The notes beneath the pieces are model-generated. The model ran no database searches. It was not told where the DNA came from and worked only from the letters and a program-made list of their open reading frames with translations. Below, piece by piece: positions 58,790 to 64,000 of a stretch of 64,000 bases of DNA. Position numbers and translations under genes: made by a program. The stretch covers positions 1,395,816-1,459,815 of the forward strand of contig JACEVL010000204.1 in the NCBI GenBank assembly GCA_020284085.1, written 5' to 3'. Source of the DNA: Aporrectodea caliginosa (taxonomy: Eukaryota > Annelida > Clitellata > Crassiclitellata > Lumbricidae). Every line of letters begins with the position of its first letter. Position 1 is the stretch's first letter.

Positions 58790-59389
58790 TCATCATCATC
58801 ATCCATTCCTATTATAGCATTGTAGCTACAATAGCAAATAGCTAATAGCAGATTTATCAATTGTGCGCAAATCAGAGGCAGTGTCTTTGCCAGGCACCTT
58901 CGTCTGTATAGCCAGATGGTGTATTAAAGGCTTTAAACACTTACAGTCATTCTAACTAAGTAGCCAGATTGACTCCAGGCTTCAACTTGGTATATAGATA
59001 AACCTCATAAGAGGTCCTTAAAAAAGAAAATTTCTCTCTAAATTTGTTATTTCGCCAGCCGGAAGCCAAAGGAAAATGTATTAACTGTCAGGTCTTAAAT
59101 TCTTAAACAGTTTTAGTCCGATTGACTTCAAACTTGACCTAGATAAGGTCATAAGGAGTGAAGGGTTCCAAATAACATGGTATCAACAGACGTAAAATTC
59201 ATCCCAATAATTATTTTATATCTTTTTTGCCCAGCCTCATGTTGTGTCAGGGTTAGAAGGATCATTTCTTGCTGACTTTCTTCACAATGAAAAGTCCAGG
59301 AAAATGGATAGTATGTGTTTGTTGGTATTCATTATTATAACTCGACAAATTAAGAACAATTATAGGGCATATTTGATGCTAATATTTCT

Positions 59390-59392
59390 TTA

Positions 59393-59420
<28 letters not shown>
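59390..59420. repeat. (TA)n microsatellite
   Basis: Short TA run. The region 58804-60420 around it otherwise shows only old duplicated flank sequence (59840-60060 resembles 46365-46520) and a (TTGA)n run at 60069-60098. Confidence 0.9.
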
Positions 59421-59424
<4 letters not shown>

Positions 59425-60065
59425 AACACTGAAAGCACTTATATTAAATATCTAAATAATTTGAAATATTTTTTGTGAAAATTTAAATTAACTAAAAAAA
59501 ATTTTAATGGCTGAAAAGTCCTGGAATGCCTCTCCGGACCGTTCCGGCCGAAAAAAAGCACTGCACCGAAATGCGTATTTCAAAGGTCAAATTTTTGTGG
59601 GGCCCAGTTGGGGGGTTAGTTCTCCACTGCCTACAGAGGGCGTTAGGCGCCGCTGGTTCCAGATCTCGATCTTCAACGGTACTTTAACATGGTTAGACAG
59701 TTTACTTTTCAGAAATGACAGAACGTTTGAAATTTACCTTATGGAATTTGGTAAATCCGCCGATTTTGTGAAAAATTCACGAAGCTTAAACACCGAACGT
59801 GTTACGTGTGCTAAAGTTACACTAAACCACAGTTAATATTCCTCTCTCGTATGAACTTGGAACTTGTAGTACGTATGAACTTTCACCTGTTCGATCTCGT
59901 CCTATAAATTGAACAGTAGGCTCTAATCGACGCTTAAGATAAACTACTTTTGATCTTTTAAAAGTGGCCAGACCCAGTGCAGAGATAAGCAAGCCTTTGT
60001 ATTATGGCTATCCATGTATTTCGAGGGCCTCTGAGTCGATATCGTGAAAGGCTCTGTATCACGTT

Positions 60066-60099
<34 letters not shown>

Positions 60100-60424
60100 C
60101 ATGTATTGCATAATATGGCCATTTATATAGCGTCTTACAGGAATCTCACGAAAGGGCTAAAAGTAGCTTTCAAGCATCGTTGTCTTCAATTTGTCTTCAA
60201 CTTCAAAGGGATTTAAATTCGGCCCAGTTATTAATCAATAAAACCAACTCATTTAGTATAAATCATGAATTTCTTCAGAAATTGATAGATAATTATATTG
60301 GAAGTTTACGTAAGAAATCCAGAGTACGCAGAACTTAAGGTTATTTTGTAATATTTGATCAAAATTTGTATGCCATCAACGTAAACAAAGTTGAGCGATA
60401 ATAGGTGATTTACTATAATATTTG

Positions 60425-60926
60425 GTAAAGTCGTAGTTTACGTTGCTAAATTATTTGATGTTGTCACTGTAAAACGGAAGCTGGATTGATGAAAGAAATT
60501 GTTTCCCTAAATGGAAGTGGGATTGGTGAAAACGTTCCTGTGTTCAAAATTAAAGTTGGATCGATCGAAATAATTTTTCCCGTAAATAGAAGCTGGATGG
60601 ATGAAATTAAATTTTTGGATTCAATAGAAACTGGATTGATGAAAATAATTGTTTCCGTAATTAGAAGCTGGATCCATGAGAATAAATCTTTGCTTCAATA
60701 CAAGTTCCATTGATGAAAAATATTTCTTTCATGCAATAGAAGTTGGATTGATAAAAGAATTTTTTCAAATTAAATAGAAGCTGGATTGATGAAAAAATTT
60801 CTTAATGAAATGGAAGGTGGATTGATGATAGTTAACATGCACATAGGTAGACTTCTTACTTACCAACGTCAAGTACGGCATTGAAGACATTAGAATAATT
60901 TAGCAACGTAAACTACGACTTTACCT
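60425..60926. mobile_element. Inverted-repeat element with 'gaagctggattgatgaaa' array
   Basis: A ~32-bp inverted terminus 'ggtaaagtcgtagtttacgt' at 60425 and its complement ending about 60926. The interior has about eight ~45-bp units 'tagaagctggattgatgaaa'. No clear target duplication. Third locus with this unit (also 2145-2440 and 45955-46318). Confidence 0.7.
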
Positions 60927-61624
60927 TTCATAGCTTTATGCCGTGTATACGCAAAATTTTCCGATATGCCTCCAACGAAAACATCGGCTTCATAACTCTC
61001 TAGATTAAGCCCACCCGATAGTGTGCAGACACTTCCCATTTCGTCTCCGGAACTGCCAAAAATCTCAACCCAGAGGCTGGGTCTGCTGAAGAGTCGGCTG
61101 TTACTGGGTTGTTTACCTATTGTTATGGACCGTGCCCATTGCAAGCTTATCCTCTCAATATTAAAATAACAGATTTGTTAACCTTCGGGCTACCAAGGGG
61201 GGTTGTTTGCCGCCCCCTACGTTTTTATGCCAAAAAATTTTTTTCGTATGGAATATAATTTTTGCAATTTAGGTAGCTGTAGCAGATTCATTGGCGCACA
61301 TTTTGAGGTAAACATCATGGTGGTAGCCCACGCCATTCAAAAGTTATACCCGATATACCCGAGGCACCAGCGGGGTGGATACCACCTGTCGCGTGAGGAA
61401 GTCGACGACAACGACGAGAGGACATCATCATCGTGATAATGTCGTCGTCGTCGGTCGAGATGGAACCATGACGGACGAAAGCCAGTCCCCACTGGGTCAG
61501 CAACAACGACACCGCTCGGACGAGGTGTAACAAGACACCACTCCGGCAGCAGGCGAACGAGAGACGGGGGAGACGCCGGGGGGTGCATGCCACCGACGGT
61601 GAAGCGGCTCGGCAGGCGAGCGGT

Positions 61625-61802
61625 TAAAGTGACACGAGCTGACGTTAATAAGGCGCGGGGAGGGCAAAACACTGGACGCTGTAAAGTGACACGAGCTGAC
61701 GTTAATAAGGCGCGGGGAGGGCAAAACACTGGACGCTGCAAAGTGACACGAGCTGACGTTAATGGGACGTGGGGAGGGCAGAACACTGGACGCTGCAAAG
61801 TG
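61625..61802. repeat. 57-bp tandem repeat, about 3 copies
   Basis: Units read 'ctgtaaagtgacacgagctg' through 'gggagggcaaaacactggacg', starting near 61625, 61682 and 61739. They are GC-richer than the surroundings. The open frames they create on the minus strand are repeat artefacts. They sit in an unusual 61140-62220 block (see findings). Confidence 0.9.
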
Positions 61803-62264
61803 ATACTTAAATAGAGTATAGGACCGAGAGGGGTTACTTTTACTTTGGACTTGGAGGAGAGGTTGCTGAGAGCTGGGCAGAGCGATCGAGCGAAACGGCA
61901 TCCGGGGAAGTAGAGTCCGTCAGATTCAGAGACTGACGAAGGAACGATCTGGGGAGGAGGCCGTGCGAGGCAGGTAGTGAGATAGTCTGTAGTAAGATCG
62001 AACTAGGGTCGCTACTTAGAAGTTCCGTGAAGTTAATGTACGCCTTTGTGGTTTAATTCAATTCTTATATAAATCAAACAAAGTTCGTCGTGAGTCTTCT
62101 TTAGAAAGTTAGGCAAGCTTTATCAAAAGGTGCAATTAAAAGAACAAGTGAGAAGAAGGTCGACATCGCCACTCGGTAAACATACGATAGGCGACCTTCA
62201 ATCACGACACCACCACCCCTAGATTTTCGACTATATCTTATCCATCATTTAATATTAAGAGACA

Positions 62265-62585
62265 CAAATTATACCATTCTATAGAGGGAATGTGGGGCTA
62301 CATTTGCATACTTAAATATTTGTCTTATGAAAACCGGAAGTGATCAAAATAAATAATATCCGTAATATGCGTGAAAAATGGCTGAATGGAAGTACGCCCC
62401 TTAATTTTTTGTTTCTCTGTAGCGTATTCAGTTATCTTCTTGGAGAGAGAAACAAATATACAATTCTTTAGAGGGAATGTAGGGCTTCATTTGCATACTT
62501 ATATGTTTGTCTTTTGAAAACCGGAAGTGATCAAAATAAATAATAATATGCGTAATCTGCGTGAAAATTGGCTGAATGCAGCATT
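62265..62585. repeat. ~125-bp direct duplication
   Basis: 62272-62400 and 62460-62580 share 'tagagggaatgtrgggctwc', 'aaaaccggaagtgatcaaaa' and 'gtgaaaaatggctgaatg'. A related 'gtgaaaatggctgaatacag' is found at about 29365. Non-coding. Confidence 0.8.
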
Positions 62586-63186
62586 GTACATGTATGCATG
62601 CATACATGTACATGTATATATGTATGGATGCATATTTATACGTATATAAACATGTGTAGGTATGTATTTGTGTATCTTGGATACACAGATCAGTTCAAAA
62701 CACACATAATCGTATATTTGTTTATCCAAAAAGTACAAAATGTACGCAATAATATAAAAATATCGCTAATTATCAGTTCCTTTGTTAAAAATGATGTAAT
62801 TTCGAGGTGAATTCACATAATGTACAACTAAATATACCATTCTGTACAGAATTGAATGCTGAATCCATTGGTGTGATACAAGAAATGATATGTGAAACAA
62901 ACCCAAATCCAGGGGTGGTAACCTATAAGTAATCCGTGTTACAAAAAGCTTGGCCCAGCCCGAGGGTTAGAATCAAACTTAGGATTAATTTGTTTTGCTC
63001 TGTCTATGTGTTTCACTGGTTTTGTTAATTACACGTGTTTTTAATTGTCTGGCTGTTTTAACATTCACTTCCACATTTGCAACGAATAGGCCTAGTGCAT
63101 GGCAACCACTTCTTTGAACAGTTATAAGACCAGCAAAGTTGTTGAGCTTTTGATATAAAAATTTTCAAAAATCTGAACAACTTTGC

Positions 63187-63345
63187 TTATCTTGCATTTT
63201 TGCATTTGATTTCTTTTAACAGTTCCGGTGGGGCCCGATCCAAATCGTTAATGATGGGTGCTAATTCCCCATTTCTAAGCATAAATCCATACTGGTCTCT
63301 TTGAAGTTTTGACTGCAAGTAATGCCATGATTGTGGTAGCCTGCT
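63187..63345 (-). pseudogene. Fragment of a transposon-associated C-terminal protein segment
   Basis: Minus frame QYGFMLRNGELAPIINDL followed by APPELLKEIKCK resembles the 'GW.L..G.L.PI.TDLPPAPE.LLK.IRC' segment found near the C-terminus of certain invertebrate transposon proteins. It stops where a Cys-rich tail would begin. It is short and isolated. Confidence 0.45.
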
Positions 63346-63413
63346 CATTGTTACAGTTTTAAGGACTAAACAATACAATTTTCTGAAATGCAAACATATT
63401 TAAGGTGATGGAA

Positions 63414-64000
63414 CTATAGACGACATTTTGTGGTCTTTAGTAATAGCCGATTGGACTCATAATCAACTTCATGCACACATAAAACCAAATCTACCCATCC
63501 GACCCCCTTCTGGAAACCAGCTCTAGGCAGAACTCCACACATAGAAACACCATCATTCTGCCACAGTTTAGAAACCTGACTGTTAGTATGAAAAGTGTTC
63601 CCCAACACTCTCTCGTATCCGAGGAGGGACATCACAAAATAGGCCATTGATTGGAAAGCATTACCGAAACCTTTCCCTCTGACCCCTGCAGCGATTATTG
63701 CTGATCCCTCCGATACTTTTCCTCTTCCACGTCGAGACATCGCAGCATCGCTAAAGACCCAAAATCCCATCAACTTATTCGTGTTTTCTTCTTCTATCGT
63801 CGACATATAGCCATTGGCGAGAAATTCTTTGCCCATAAGTTTCAGTGAAGGAAATTCATGCTCTGAATAACCTTGGCCTTTCTCCACCGCATCGGTAAGC
63901 GTCTCACAAAGAAGCTGATCTTCGTTTTCTTTCGCATTACGAAGAACAAGTTTCGTACCATTCTCGAGAACGAAACTTTTTGGAAGGCCTGGAATTTGCC
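63414..64000 (-). CDS. GNAT-C exon 3 (partial, runs off right edge)
   Basis: Open from the window edge to the stop at 63414. It contains IPGLPKSFVLENGTKLVLRN, YSEHEFPSLKLMGKEFLANG, the acetyl-CoA motif GVRGKGFGNAFQS and QKGVGWVDLVLCVHEVDYES. It is very close to GNAT-B, closer than GNAT-A is, implying a recent duplication. The rest of the gene lies beyond base 64000. Confidence 0.87.
   Translation of the reverse strand, partial: QIPGLPKSFVLENGTKLVLRNAKENEDQLLCETLTDAVEKGQGYSEHEFPSLKLMGKEFLANGYMSTIEEENTNKLMGFWVFSDAAMSRRGRGKVSEGSAIIAAGVRGKGFGNAFQSMAYFVMSLLGYERVLGNTFHTNSQVSKLWQNDGVSMCGVLPRAGFQKGVGWVDLVLCVHEVDYESNRLLLKTTKCRL

Overview
The window is animal nuclear DNA, AT-rich and crowded with repeats. 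There are no bacterial-style operons, and real coding sequence comes as short exons with GT/AG borders. Repeat content, intron structure and the frequent 'taggcctay' words suggest a marine deuterostome, most likely an echinoderm (perhaps a sea cucumber). That assignment is an inference from style, not proof.

The left 41 kb is a tandem duplication of a calpain (papain-like cysteine protease) locus on the minus strand. By reading homology, splice sites and codon phase I could assemble one full gene (calpain B, 30341 down to 13779): 17 coding exons, 915 codons, every intron phase consistent except for one apparent 1-nt deletion in exon 4. It has an MGCCC N-terminus (predicted myristoylation and palmitoylation), the calpain Cys/His/Asn protease core, and then three successive calpain C2-like (domain III/CBSW) modules. 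Each module is built from the same three-exon cassette, with one linker exon between cassettes. The first three exons of a second gene (calpain A, 5189 to 567) lie about 25 kb downstream and run off the left edge. The 5' flanks of the two genes (5.3-12.7 kb and 30.5-41.4 kb) are also duplicated. Each copy therefore serves as the empty-site reference for mobile elements inserted in the other.

The right part (42-64 kb) holds a tandem family of two-domain GNAT acetyltransferase genes, also on the minus strand. GNAT-B is open (three exons, 438 codons, with a 7.6 kb first intron full of transposons). GNAT-A is decayed (stop codon, frameshift, 36-nt insertion). GNAT-C is represented by its last exon at the right edge.

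Mobile DNA fills the rest: an intact 2.7 kb hAT-like element with a 716-codon transposase, a decayed relative with its own 8-bp target duplication, two MULE-like fold-back elements with 9-bp duplications, a Harbinger-type MITE, mariner-type fold-backs with TA duplications, a 2 kb fold-back inserted into an RTE-like LINE, several LINE fragments, tRNA-headed SINEs with LINE-like tails, and long microsatellites.
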